Of a stretch of 64,000 nucleotides of DNA, positions 22,626-32,671 are shown one piece after another; the stretch's first letter is position 1, and each line of letters opens with the position of its first letter. The notes under the pieces were generated by a model. That model saw only the letters and a program-made list of their open reading frames with translations. It was not told where the DNA came from and ran no database searches. Source of the DNA: Moniliophthora roreri (Eukaryota; Basidiomycota; Agaricomycetes; Agaricales; Marasmiaceae); assembly GCA_001466705.2 (NCBI GenBank), contig LATX02000123.1, positions 806,001 through 870,000 on the forward strand, read 5' to 3'. The position numbers were made by a program, and so were the translations under genes.

Positions 22626-24152
22626 ATGCTCGAAACCATCGTATTCTCACCATCCTACTTGCTCCGTATGACAGTAGCCATCATCGTCACCTTACTCGCC
22701 CTCGAGGTTGGCAAGATGATCCACGCAACCAAATTCCACGTCCTGAGGAAAGTCCCCGGCCCATGGTTCCCCGCAGCAAGCTCCCTCTGGATTCGATGGC
22801 AACGTTGGCACGGAAGGCTATCCTTCACAGCTGACAACCTGCTGTCACGATACGGCCCCATCGTACGCATTAGCCCGAACATGGTGCTCATCAACGACCC
22901 GCAGGCTGTGCAATCTATATTCGCTAGGCAGGATCTCGACACAGCACCCAGAGCAATCCGTGCCCTTCGCATTGGCGGCCATGAATGGACCGTCACGTAC
23001 CCGCAGAACGACATCGCCCGCGAGCGCCGCCGTCCAGTCATGGTAGCCACAACTAATATGGCCATGCGGTACTGGCAGCCCATCTTTGAGGCCAACATCA
23101 TGAACATGATCAGCAACCTGGCCAGCTCCCAGGGCAATAAGTCTGAGGACATTGTGCACCACCTACGCGTGGCCACCTTGCTGAACTCCGAGGCGGTCAT
23201 GGCTGGCTCGCACGCAAAGATAGAACCCGGTAACTTCCCTCACATCGTCGGGGAGTACAACTTCCTCGTTGTTTGGCGCCTGTGCCTGCCCGAGTGGCTG
23301 TTCAGCTGGATGAAGTTGGGTCCCTTTTCGCACTCGCGGTTCCGTGTCCGGTCTAGCGATTTGCTTTTCAAATTGGGCGAAGAGATTTGCAGACAAGCTG
23401 ACCAGTCGGATCCCGCTGACCGTGACGATGTACCGACTGTGTACCAGCTGTTGATGGAGAAGCAAGAGAAGGGTGTCAACTGGAGTCACGACGAGATCAG
23501 CGCTGAAATGGCTGGTCAGATCTTGGCTGCGACCGAGACGACATCTTCAGCTCTTGCTTTCATATTTTACGAGCTCGCTAAGAATCCTGGACTGGCTGAG
23601 AGCGTAAATAAAGAGCTGCAGACTGTTGACGGGTACAGCGCCCTCGATAACCTCAAGCTATTGAATGCATGCATCAGCGAAGGCTTGCGTTTCCGTCCCC
23701 CTGTTGCACTCACTGGCAGCCGAGTCATTCCCAAGGGCGGCATGGATATCCTTGGCTACTACATCCCCGAAGGCACTGTAGTAACCACGCAGTCACTCTC
23801 CCTCAGCCGACAGAGACCCGACCTCTTCCCCAACTATGACGTCTTTGACCCAACACGCTGGCTGGATGAGGAGAAACTGGCGGAGCGTCGTCGCTGCACT
23901 GCGCCTTTTGGTGTGGGTTCTCGTCGCTGTCCCGGTGGTAACATGGCCATTTACCAGATGCGCCTTATTCTTGCTGCTGTCGTGCACGAGTTTAACATTT
24001 CGGTTGCTCCAGAGACTACACCAGACTCGATGAGACCGTTCGAGGCCAACGGATTCCGGTCTCGGTACGATGAGTGCTATCTGTTTTTCACTCCTCGTGG
24101 TGCAGAACCCGCCTATCTTGATGGGAAAGAATATGGAGATCTTTTGATTTAA
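22626..24152 (+). CDS. Cytochrome P450, intronless
   Basis: One uninterrupted frame of 508 codons encodes a complete P450. An N-terminal membrane anchor (MTVAIIVTLLALEVG) is followed by the proline hinge KVPGPWFP. The I-helix has AGQILAATETTSS, the K-helix EGLR, the PERF-like region FDPTRWL, and the heme loop PFGVGSRRCPGGN with the cysteine ligand. It would be ER-bound, oxidising a substrate with electrons from NADPH-P450 reductase. The P450 at 41.9-43.9 kb in the same window has about nine introns, so an uninterrupted gene is out of character. Its third codon positions also look rich in C and G. Transfer from an ascomycete or a retro-copy origin are both possible; no poly-A trace or target duplication was seen. 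CYP family not assigned. Confidence 0.9.
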   Translation: MLETIVFSPSYLLRMTVAIIVTLLALEVGKMIHATKFHVLRKVPGPWFPAASSLWIRWQRWHGRLSFTADNLLSRYGPIVRISPNMVLINDPQAVQSIFARQDLDTAPRAIRALRIGGHEWTVTYPQNDIARERRRPVMVATTNMAMRYWQPIFEANIMNMISNLASSQGNKSEDIVHHLRVATLLNSEAVMAGSHAKIEPGNFPHIVGEYNFLVVWRLCLPEWLFSWMKLGPFSHSRFRVRSSDLLFKLGEEICRQADQSDPADRDDVPTVYQLLMEKQEKGVNWSHDEISAEMAGQILAATETTSSALAFIFYELAKNPGLAESVNKELQTVDGYSALDNLKLLNACISEGLRFRPPVALTGSRVIPKGGMDILGYYIPEGTVVTTQSLSLSRQRPDLFPNYDVFDPTRWLDEEKLAERRRCTAPFGVGSRRCPGGNMAIYQMRLILAAVVHEFNISVAPETTPDSMRPFEANGFRSRYDECYLFFTPRGAEPAYLDGKEYGDLLI

Positions 24153-25272
24153 GGGTTGTCGCTACTTGGGCTTTGATTCACCCTGGATTTCACAAAATAT
24201 TTCCTGTGTAGCTACCTATGTTGGTATTAGTTTTTAGATCATTAACGGTGACTTAGCTGATTACTCGGATTGGAGGTCTGGGGTCAAGTTTTCAACTTAA
24301 CATGAGCATGTGCCAGGTTTGTATCTTCTACGATCGTAAAATGAGCTGCTGCTGTGCTTTGAGTACATGAAGGGAGAGTGTGTTGAAAGATCACGTGCAG
24401 TAGCTGTGAATTGGTATACAAGGTGGAATATGTAAGTAGTGGAGGTGTGAAAGGCGCTGGTTGTGCACGCGCCAAGTGATCCAAGTGAGGAAATACTATG
24501 ATTTTGCTCTTTCCTTTCCACCCACTGCTACTAACTTCGTTCCGTTCCATTCTCCAAGGTTCCACTCCCCATACACCACTGCAAACTGCTTAAACGCAAC
24601 CCATTGGCATCTATACCCTTCTTAGAAGGCGTCTGGTGCGACATAGAAACTTGACGTCGAAGCCGTCTTTCACACGCACACAGGATATATCTCCAACTCA
24701 ACGTGCTTAAGCCCGAGGCTGAACTTTACGCCAGCGGTGAACTCTGTGAAGTTCTGTCGTCCGTACCCATAGGTCGAAAGACATGGAATGGATTTCTGGG
24801 ATATTCAGTGAGTCGTAATGCCTCTGCAAAGGATGTATCCTGAACCCCACCTTTTAGCATGACAGTGACACTCAGAATTGCTACCATCATCAATGATTGT
24901 GACATCCGTTATCAACACCTCAGGCCTTAGGATTAATACTTTTCTTCGTGTAACGTCTCAGCATGCACAGAAACAGAAAATCAGAGCATCTCAAGCGTAA
25001 AGTGTTCTAATCCTTGGACTTTTGAGTTCTCAATTGAAATATCGTCTCGGATGTTGACGCTTCTCCCAATGTGATTCTTAACAGCTCGTGAACAAGCTTG
25101 CGGCTCCGAAAGAACAGTGGTAGAGCGGGCTAGTAATGATTGTAATGATTGTAGGAATGCTCATGTATTAGCGTACCAAAGTACATCGGATTAGAGATAA
25201 GTCTCAATCACAGTTTCTACGTAAATCCACGACCTGCGAATCTCATCGCCCTGAAGTGGGATACCTCACTTA
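24153..25272. other. Intergenic region, nothing recognised
   Basis: This is mixed-composition sequence between the 3' ends of the P450 and the kinase-homeodomain gene, which converge. Minus-strand frames near 24300-24560 are low in complexity. A short direct repeat (TAATGATTGTAATGATTGTA) lies near 25133. No gene is supported. Confidence 0.45.
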
Positions 25273-28200
25273 TCAAAATGCTGTGAGGATTCTGGTGCGA
25301 TACTCATTCCATGCTGTCTGAAGATCAGTATCCAGCCATAAGGAAGAGTCATCATTCTGGTGGAATGGGTCAGAGTGCAGCGGAAGGGATTTAGAGGTTT
25401 CGATAGGACGCACGGGAGAACCATTGTCGGTTTGGCTGCAACGAAGGCAATCCAGTCCACCTTCAGAATGCACTAGGGAGATAAATTAAGTGACGAGAAT
25501 ACCGCACCAGTCGTGAACTCACAATGTCTATTCAGAGCATCCAGCCTCGCAAATGGCCTTTGACATCCTTCGCACGTGAATGGCCTGTAGTTTGTGTGTA
25601 ATTGCTCGTGCCTTTGCTTGTCATGTTGCCGTGCAAACGCTTTACCACAATCAGGCCAGGAGCAGACAAATGGATCTGCTTCATTATGGCTTCGTAGATG
25701 ACCTGCGAGTGTATATGGGTTACCAAAGCAGTGCGGTCCTACGATGATTCAGATTCACCTTTCAAATTGAAGCTTCTCGTGAAAGTGCTGCCACACCCCG
25801 CAATTGGGCAGAAAAATGTAGATTCCTGCTTTCGTCTACTATGGCTAGCCTTGGCTGTTTTTCCGGTTGTCACGTTTGGCGTTGACACGGCAGGAGAAAC
25901 AGTCGCTCCTCCAACGTTGACAAAATCTATGCTTGGCAGATTCTCACCCTCGGAATTCGGTAAGGTGTCGTCCGTTCGCCTCGCAAATTCAGTATCAGAC
26001 CCTGGTTTGGCGCCATCGCTTAGACCAAATGGATTTTCGCCAAGATACACTGGGTTGCGGGAGAAATCAGATAGTCGAGGACAGAAATGTGTATGCTCGA
26101 GCAGCCTGCATTTATGGCACATAATTTCACCGGGATGGAGCGCGGACCGATGCCATGATGGGGGTTTGGTTGTCCGACAATTGAAGCATTGGAGGCGAAG
26201 GAAACCAGTTATTTTGCTGGCTGCGGTGTCGGTATACTGAATAGGGAATCGGGGTAGATTTTGCGGAGGATCAGAGGGTTCTTGTGGCAGAATGCAGTCA
26301 TTCGGCAGTATCGCATCAGCCACCACCCGAGAGTGTTCCCGTAGTGTTTCTGTCATGCTCGTTATATCTTCCGGGATCGGGTGCTGCGGACTTGGTCTTG
26401 ACGTCGACGACAAAGTCAGAAGGCCGGACCCCATCTGTTGTTGATGGGATAACGAGCCCGTATATTCTACGGGTCCTCCGTCGAGGGGCGGCGACTGTAA
26501 TGATAATGGTGGATACAACTGTACTGTATCTGCGGGAAGAGAGGCGCGACGAGCCATGGGGTCGATGAGGTCCGACAAAGACGCGCTGCGGCCTGTAGAC
26601 GGAAATGGGGCGGTCGTCGTTGGATTCGTCGACGGACGTGCTGGTACAAGGATACGACGTCTTGCCTGTGTGAATCGTTAAGTATGCGATGGGTATGAAG
26701 ATTGACTATGAAAATGACTCACGTTGATCATCCAGTTCGACACCTGGGCAATAGATAGCCCCGTCTCATGACAGAGCTGTTTCTGTTCTTCCTCGCTTGG
26801 ATATGGGTGATCAGAATGGCGATGAAGCCACGCTTTGAGAATATCGGTGATCTCCTTGGGGAGCTTGCCCCTCTTCCGTTGAGGATGATCAGGAAGGGTC
26901 GAGCCCAGAAGAGCCTGGGGTGAACGAGTAGAAGAAGTAGGAAGAGGCATCGAGGCGGGATATGGAAGGGCACCAGGAGGAGGCAAGGCGTAGTCTTGGT
27001 TAGGAGATGTCCATTCGGTTTTTATGGTCGAAGCCGCAGACCTGCGACCATGATGGCCCGAGATACGAGCCGAGCCTGCGAACATTTGTGCCTGTGTTGG
27101 GGCGCTAAACGATGCGTGGCGTAAACTCTCATCGTATTTTACGGCCGGGCTGGAGAGTTGACCCGGAGTAGAGCTAGGTCTCACGATCCCAGAGCCAGAC
27201 GAGTTCCAGCTTTCGCTATCGGCAGAACAAGGCGAAAGGCCTGAGGGGCGTTGGTAGTCGCCTGGAGGGGAGTTGTGATTGGGGAAGTTTGAACTGTTTC
27301 CACTGGAAATGCCCATATTCCGGTAAGGAGAGTCGTACGGTGATACGCCAAAAGAAACATCTGTCAACAATCTGGGACAAGAGAGATTTGCACCACTCTT
27401 TTCCTCGTTAACAGGCGGAAATGCATATGGCGCGAGTGGTGTATACGAAGGATGCACGCTGGGAGGAGCATGGGGAATGCGACTCTCCGAATGTATAGTC
27501 GGAAGCGATGCACGACGATAATAGTTTGTACGGTGCGTATCGTGCTCAAAGGTCGAGCAGATTGAGGGAGGTTGAGGTCGCATTGGCAAACCCTTTGCTG
27601 AATAGCGTGCGCGTTTCAGTGAACCTGTTGAAGGTTGTTCGGGCAGATGCAGAAGCTCCTGGTGCTCGAACGATCTTCTCGAGTCCGCCCCTGAGCTCCT
27701 CTTCCTTCCTCGGGACAAGATGGTTGGTGGGACATGAGTTGGTATTGCTTCTTGCACGAATGGCTCGGGTAACTTTATTCGACTCAACCGACTAACAACC
27801 TCGCGCGCTGCCGGCCGTGTCGACACGTCTTCCGCCCAACACGCCTCCACAAGATCCCACAACCAGTCTGGACATGAAGCTATACTCGGACGTTTCGGCC
27901 TTGCGCCCTTCAAGACATCAATCATGATCTGTATATCCAATTTCTTTTCGGAAAACGGTGCACTTCCAGTGACTACCTGTTCAACTGTCACCTCCGGGTG
28001 CCGTGAAATCAGGCTTTCGGTGACACACCTCGAAAATGGTACACCCGAATGCATAAATATCTCTCGTTGTCCTGCTTTCCGCGCCAACGTCATCGGGATT
28101 CATGAGCTCTGGTGCCAACCAAGGGACAGACCCTCTTCCTGCCGCTCGACTAGTACTCCTGTATATTTTGTTCTCCGTGTTGTTTTCGAACATAGAAAGT

Positions 28201-29515
28201 CCAAAATCGCCGAGGTAGCATCTTTCGTCCTCTGATACCAAAATGTTCGCCTAAATGAACGTGAGCCTCTTTCAAAGTTGAGGAAGAGTCCGACTTACGC
28301 CCTTGATATCTCCATGGATGACGGGAGGATAATGCTCATGAAGGTACTGCATAGCTAAGGCAACGGTGGAGAGCTATATGATGTGGGTGGGATCGTACAT
28401 GTACAAGGCTTTTCTGCTACATACCATATCCACTTTGCGCTGGAGAGAGCAATCTCTTGCTAGAGAATATGACATAACGGTACCATTTAACATCCACGGA
28501 GAGACAATGCAGAAGCTAGGGCTGAACAGCTCTCTCGTGATCCCAAGGAATTCAAGGATGTGCGGATGCCGAAGTTGACGCCAGATAAGAATCTCGCTGC
28601 TCAATTCCTGAATAAAGTAAGTATTGTTATTGGTTCTAACATGATTAACACACCTTGATCAACTTGGCTTCGTTGTAACTGGCAGTGAATACCCGTAAAA
28701 CCTTGAGACACACATCTTGCTTTCCGTTGAGGCGGCCTCTCCAAATGTCCTACTCCCGAAGTCAGTAAAGAAAGAGAAATGTAAGGACAGCTACATACTG
28801 CAAACCCACCACCAAACATTGGATGTGAACCCTCTTTTGAGACGTCCTCGAGGTAGATTGACTGAGGAAGAGCGTCGTACCGCTTGTTGAGATACACCAG
28901 GCTTTGTATGCATGCATTACGAAGCCGGGCTGAAAAGTCCTTTCCCGAACTGTCCAGGTGCTAGTAATCAGGAATTAGTGTGAGCTGACTGCTGTCAAGG
29001 ATCGCAACGGACCACTTGGATCATATCCATCACGAACGGGGCCCAGTGTATCCCGACCGATTCCATAGCTTTAAATGCGACATATTCATGTTTTGATAAA
29101 CAGTCTAGCATTTCCCTCGAGTTGGCGAATTTGGGTGCATCCTTTTGGGCCTCCAGTGTAATCGGACAGAGAAACGTCTCTTCTAGGTCTGAAATTAGAA
29201 CAATATCTGACAGCTTCCGGTAAATGACTTTTAGGTTCGTGCGTTCCAATAATCTGACGAGATTTGGGTGTAGATGGGGTGTCTTCCACAGAAGATTCGC
29301 ACATTGCCTGGCCAGGGTCGTTGCATTAGACCTAGAGTCTGAGTTGAGCAAACAACCTAGCAAGGCGAAAATAACACGTACTTGGTTAGTGTTCCACCCT
29401 TCAGAATCGTCAGAAAGCTTTCCAAGTCTTGGGTTGAACCTTCAACGTGAGCGTATACCGGGTTGGTGTCTTCAATGAAACGTGTCGCCGTTGTGCCTTC
29501 AGCGCATAGCGCCAT
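25273..29515 (-). CDS. Kinase - TALE homeodomain - GATA finger - C2H2 finger fusion protein
   Basis: Joined exons give about 1242 residues. Exons 1-3 are 29515-29382, 29331-29016 and 28960-28799. A TKL-like kinase domain spans about residues 195-465: GGGFADIWRGRL, lysine in [37 protein letters not shown] and a closing [11 protein letters not shown]. One long exon (about 27986-26726) runs without a stop from the kinase C-lobe (VVTGSAPF) through a Ser/Pro-rich linker into a TALE homeodomain ([19 protein letters not shown]). The next exon continues with [16 protein letters not shown]-type finger follows ([12 protein letters not shown], then CHKC, about 974-1000), then three C2H2 fingers (CPIAGC, CSWPDC and CEGC starts). 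The last two exons end with a TGA at 25273. Kinase and DNA-binding motifs all look intact. Separate transcripts for the two halves cannot be excluded. Confidence 0.8.
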
Positions 29516-29650
29516 GGTATGATGGAAACCAGCGGTTATTCATTGTACAACATTGGGCGGGGGCTCAGGGAAAGATCGCCATCATCGCTTCTTGATATAC
29601 AACGGTCACGTCGTGATTTGGTCGTGATGGCTTTGGCGACGACCACGGTA

Positions 29651-30715
29651 CAGCGGTTTGCGAAATTCTTGCGACACGCATCAAAAGTGCCGGAACAAAT
29701 AAAAATGGTTCCAAAAAATCCAAAAAATCATAAACTACGCAAAATAGCCTTCTACTGGCCTAGATAAGACTTGTATTGCTTCTCTATACACCCTTGAGAT
29801 ATTTTAGACCTGTCTTTGAGCCTGAAGAATCAATACGGGGCCATCAAGGTGTCGAAACTCGCACTGGCTGCCGCCTAGCGAAGCATGCTCTCTTGCTGTC
29901 TTTCCGTGAGTTCTCGAGCTATGGCATGCTCACGAAAGGAAATAACATTATTGTATGTGATAATTGGTACAGAATTCCTTGAGGTACATGTTGAATTGAG
30001 GCGGGTAGAGGTTGTTGGGAGGAGAAGGATTGGGTTTACATAGGTTTCCAAATAATTCTTCCTGATCACTGTGTTACAAGAGCCCCCGAGAGTCGTAGAA
30101 GAGGAGGTATTTGTGTATAGGATGAGATGAGAGTATGATGTGTCTATTGGAGAGTCCATTTGTAGTTGGCTGAACTGTGTGGAACTAGGAAGCCAGAGGA
30201 CGTTATGAAGATTTGTTAAAGACTTAGGAAGGCCTGATACGCACCTTTTCATCAAAATCAAATGAACACTGCCAGAATACCTCCTAAATAAAGCTCCTGA
30301 ATGAATACCAAGCGAAGATCCTGATACGTCCTCCTACTCCAGAATCTCAGAATCCATAATCATTCCTATAGGGTTGCTGGAATACCCTCAATTTCGTTCT
30401 GTAAGCTTGAAAGATAGTCCAAGAGCACGTAGAGATCAATGAGGCTAGTTATAATGGCATTTTAGGTTGGGGGTAGGAGGTGAAGTGCCGAAAGACGTAC
30501 CGCTCCAAAACTTGCCCTCCTCTAGTCCGAAATGCTTGGTTTTCCGAATCAAGTTCTTTCTGCACATGGTCTATCTTGTTTTCGAGGATTCTATGTATTT
30601 TCAAGAGGCTATAGAGGTGTTTACGGTCTGCAGGTGAATTTCCATGATTTTTTGGGAATTATTTTATTTGTTCCGACACTTTTGATGCGTGTCGCAAGGA
30701 TTTCGCAAACCGCTG
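29651..30715. mobile_element. Nonautonomous mariner-type element, ~1.07 kb, TIR with TA flanks
   Basis: CAGCGGTTTGCGAAATTCTT starting at 29651 reappears as reverse complement ending at 30715, with only a few mismatches over about 70-80 bp (shared GCGACACGCATCAAAAGTG and GGAACAAATAAAA). Both outer ends are directly flanked by TA (29649-29650 and 30716-30717), the target duplication typical of Tc1/mariner transposons. Similarity between the ends stops sharply at these positions. The inside contains no recognisable transposase; a minus frame at 30261-29875 is of unknown nature. The element sits about 135 bp upstream of the kinase-homeodomain start codon and so may influence its promoter. Confidence 0.75.
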
Positions 30716-31585
30716 TACCTAAACAACTGTCTTCTTTCCTCAAGAAAGCGGGGCAAGCCAGGCTATGTAACAAGCACCATGTATCGATATTAAAAACCAT
30801 TAGTAGTCTCTCTTTTGGATAAGCCAACAGATCTGGTCTTCCAAGTCACGGCCTCCGTTTGGATTGAGTCAAGACCAATGAGCCGCATCATTGATCTTCG
30901 TGGCTGTTTGGATGGGTTTTGGAGGCAAGCTGGGTGTGGAACTGACAAGGTTAGTTTTTCCGACTAGATGTTTTGCGTTTTGTTGAACTTGCAGACGAAA
31001 GGTAGCACAAATATGACTGCCCGGACGCAACGCGGACTGACAACACCCACAATACCTAATTGAAGACCTTACTATTGATATCCTCGCGCTTCCGCTGGTC
31101 AAACTACTGGAAGGCTATCTCCAGGTGTCACCTTGGTCGGGCCCAGTCACAGTAACGATTCGTCGTATATCCATCCCTATGATATTCAGGTCCAGCTCTC
31201 AGCCAAAGCAAAGCAAATCGTTCAGATCAAGAATTCGCTCGACGTATGTGCCATTTACTTCACATGCGAGCTGAGCACTCATTCAACCCCACTAGCTTGG
31301 AAATGTCATTGGCGTTCGAGTTTGTGCTCGATGCGCAGGTTGGGAAGACTACGTAGAGCTCGGTCAGCTAGTTGCTCGTATTTGAAACACGGGTATATTT
31401 TCGAATCATACACTGATTGAACGTTCAGGTCGTGAGGCTGAGACCATCGAAAAACGACAGCTTCGAGTTCCAGAAAGCAACCTATCAGTTCTACAAAGAT
31501 ATCACACCGATCAACCTGTATACGGCTCTGCCACAAATGTAGCGCTCTGAATGAGGCTCGAACAAACCTCATCTTGGCAGCCGAG
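30716..31585. other. Region between the TIR element and the patatin remnant
   Basis: Coding-like pieces occur on the plus strand at 31200-31350 and 31430-31545 (for example RLRPSKNDSFEFQKATYQFY). They could be decayed upstream exons of the patatin-like gene or of another gene, but no family was recognised. Confidence 0.3.
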
Positions 31586-31654
31586 CCGCCATCTTCTTGG
31601 GTTGACGAAGAGCCCTCCTGTCCACTCCGACTTTTGGTTCATGATGTCCGAGTT

Positions 31655-32122
31655 ATCATCGATTAGTCCGGTCTCTTACCGATGGTGGTGGTGTCCGCGG
31701 CGTGTCTCCATTGCGTATCCTAAAGAGAATCATGGATAAGGTCGCAGAAATTGAGGACAAAGCTGGAGCCAAGCCGTACGAGTATCTTGATGTGATGACT
31801 GGCACAAGCATCGGAGGTACGTCTTCTTATGGATACATATCTTCAATGTCCTAATCAATGGAATTTTTTAGCCTCATGGATCTCATACTTGGGAGACTCT
31901 AGATATTCAACGGTGAATGCAAACAAGCATATAACGAGGTCTGCAAAAAGGTTTTCGGGAAGGAGGGCTTGATTATCAACACTGAGGATAGAACTTTCAC
32001 TGCCAGTAGCTACCTCTATGAAGCAAAGCTGTCGAGGGATGCGGTCATGGACTTGGTGCGAAAGACGCTAGGCAATGCTGAGGCCATTCGATTAGACAAG
32101 GATCCTTCGTACAAAGTATGAG
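31655..32122 (+). pseudogene. Truncated patatin-like phospholipase
   Basis: The plus strand encodes the start of a patatin domain: the oxyanion motif DGGGVRGVSPLRILKRIM and the nucleophile elbow GTSIGG (GxSxG), followed by an intron with GTACGTC donor near 31815. After the intron the expected LMDLILGRL is followed directly by a TAG stop. The frame then resumes with CKQAYNEVCKKVFGKEGL and FTASSYLYEAKLS, and ends DKDPSYK. The second catalytic residue (Asp of the Asp-Gly dyad site) and the rest of the domain are missing. A nonsense codon plus truncation make it a pseudogene. In basidiomycetes such domains often head NACHT/NB-ARC proteins; whether this one did is unknown. Confidence 0.7.
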
Positions 32123-32224
32123 TTACGTCGTCAGCTCCCTCCGATGTTGATCTGATTTACGGTATTCAGCTTTGTAATGGCGGCTTTGGCCAGTACGGTT
32201 GAAGATGGCAACACAGCTGACACC

Positions 32225-32300
32225 GTAAGCAGATTGGTGAACGCAGTGGTTGGGCGAAGGCTTTCGAGATGGCGCGTACTGTATCGGTTTGCTGTTGGAA
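32225..32300 (+). pseudogene. C-terminal fragment of an alpha-oxoamine synthase
   Basis: AGATTGGTGAACGCAGTGG and GGGCGAAGGCTTTCGAGATG match the part of the AOS genes that encodes RLVNGVVEWAKAFEMAR. A 4-base deletion inside breaks the frame. This is a fifth trace of the AOS family in the window, lying directly behind the truncated patatin, on the plus strand. Similarity beyond these 75 bases was not evident. Confidence 0.6.
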
Positions 32301-32671
32301 ATGAGACCACATATGTATTGCTATATGCCTGCCAGAACCCCAGATCAGCATGATCGTCGAAAGCTACTGGCGTATGAAATTCGATAGCAGTATGCCTAGC
32401 TTTTGTTCGGTGTTAGTCCGAAGGATGAACTATCGAAAGCTCAGATTCCAGCCCAGAGAGTTAAAGTTGACGAGATCATGCCACAAATCAAGTTATCGAA
32501 ACCATTCATGTAGCGACTCCTGACCGTTCCTATGACAAGATCGCTATTTGCGAGTCATCGGCTATGATGGAGTATCAACGGAAAAAGCACACGCGAGGCG
32601 GTGGATCGGTGGTAGTTCGAATGAGAATTTGACACGCACGCGCTACCCAAAACTCTTTCCTAAACACCTTC

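Noticed and set aside
24284..24565. Minus-strand 93-codon protein
   Set aside because: Composition is low-complexity Thr/His/Pro-rich and there is no homologue or splice context that I recognise.
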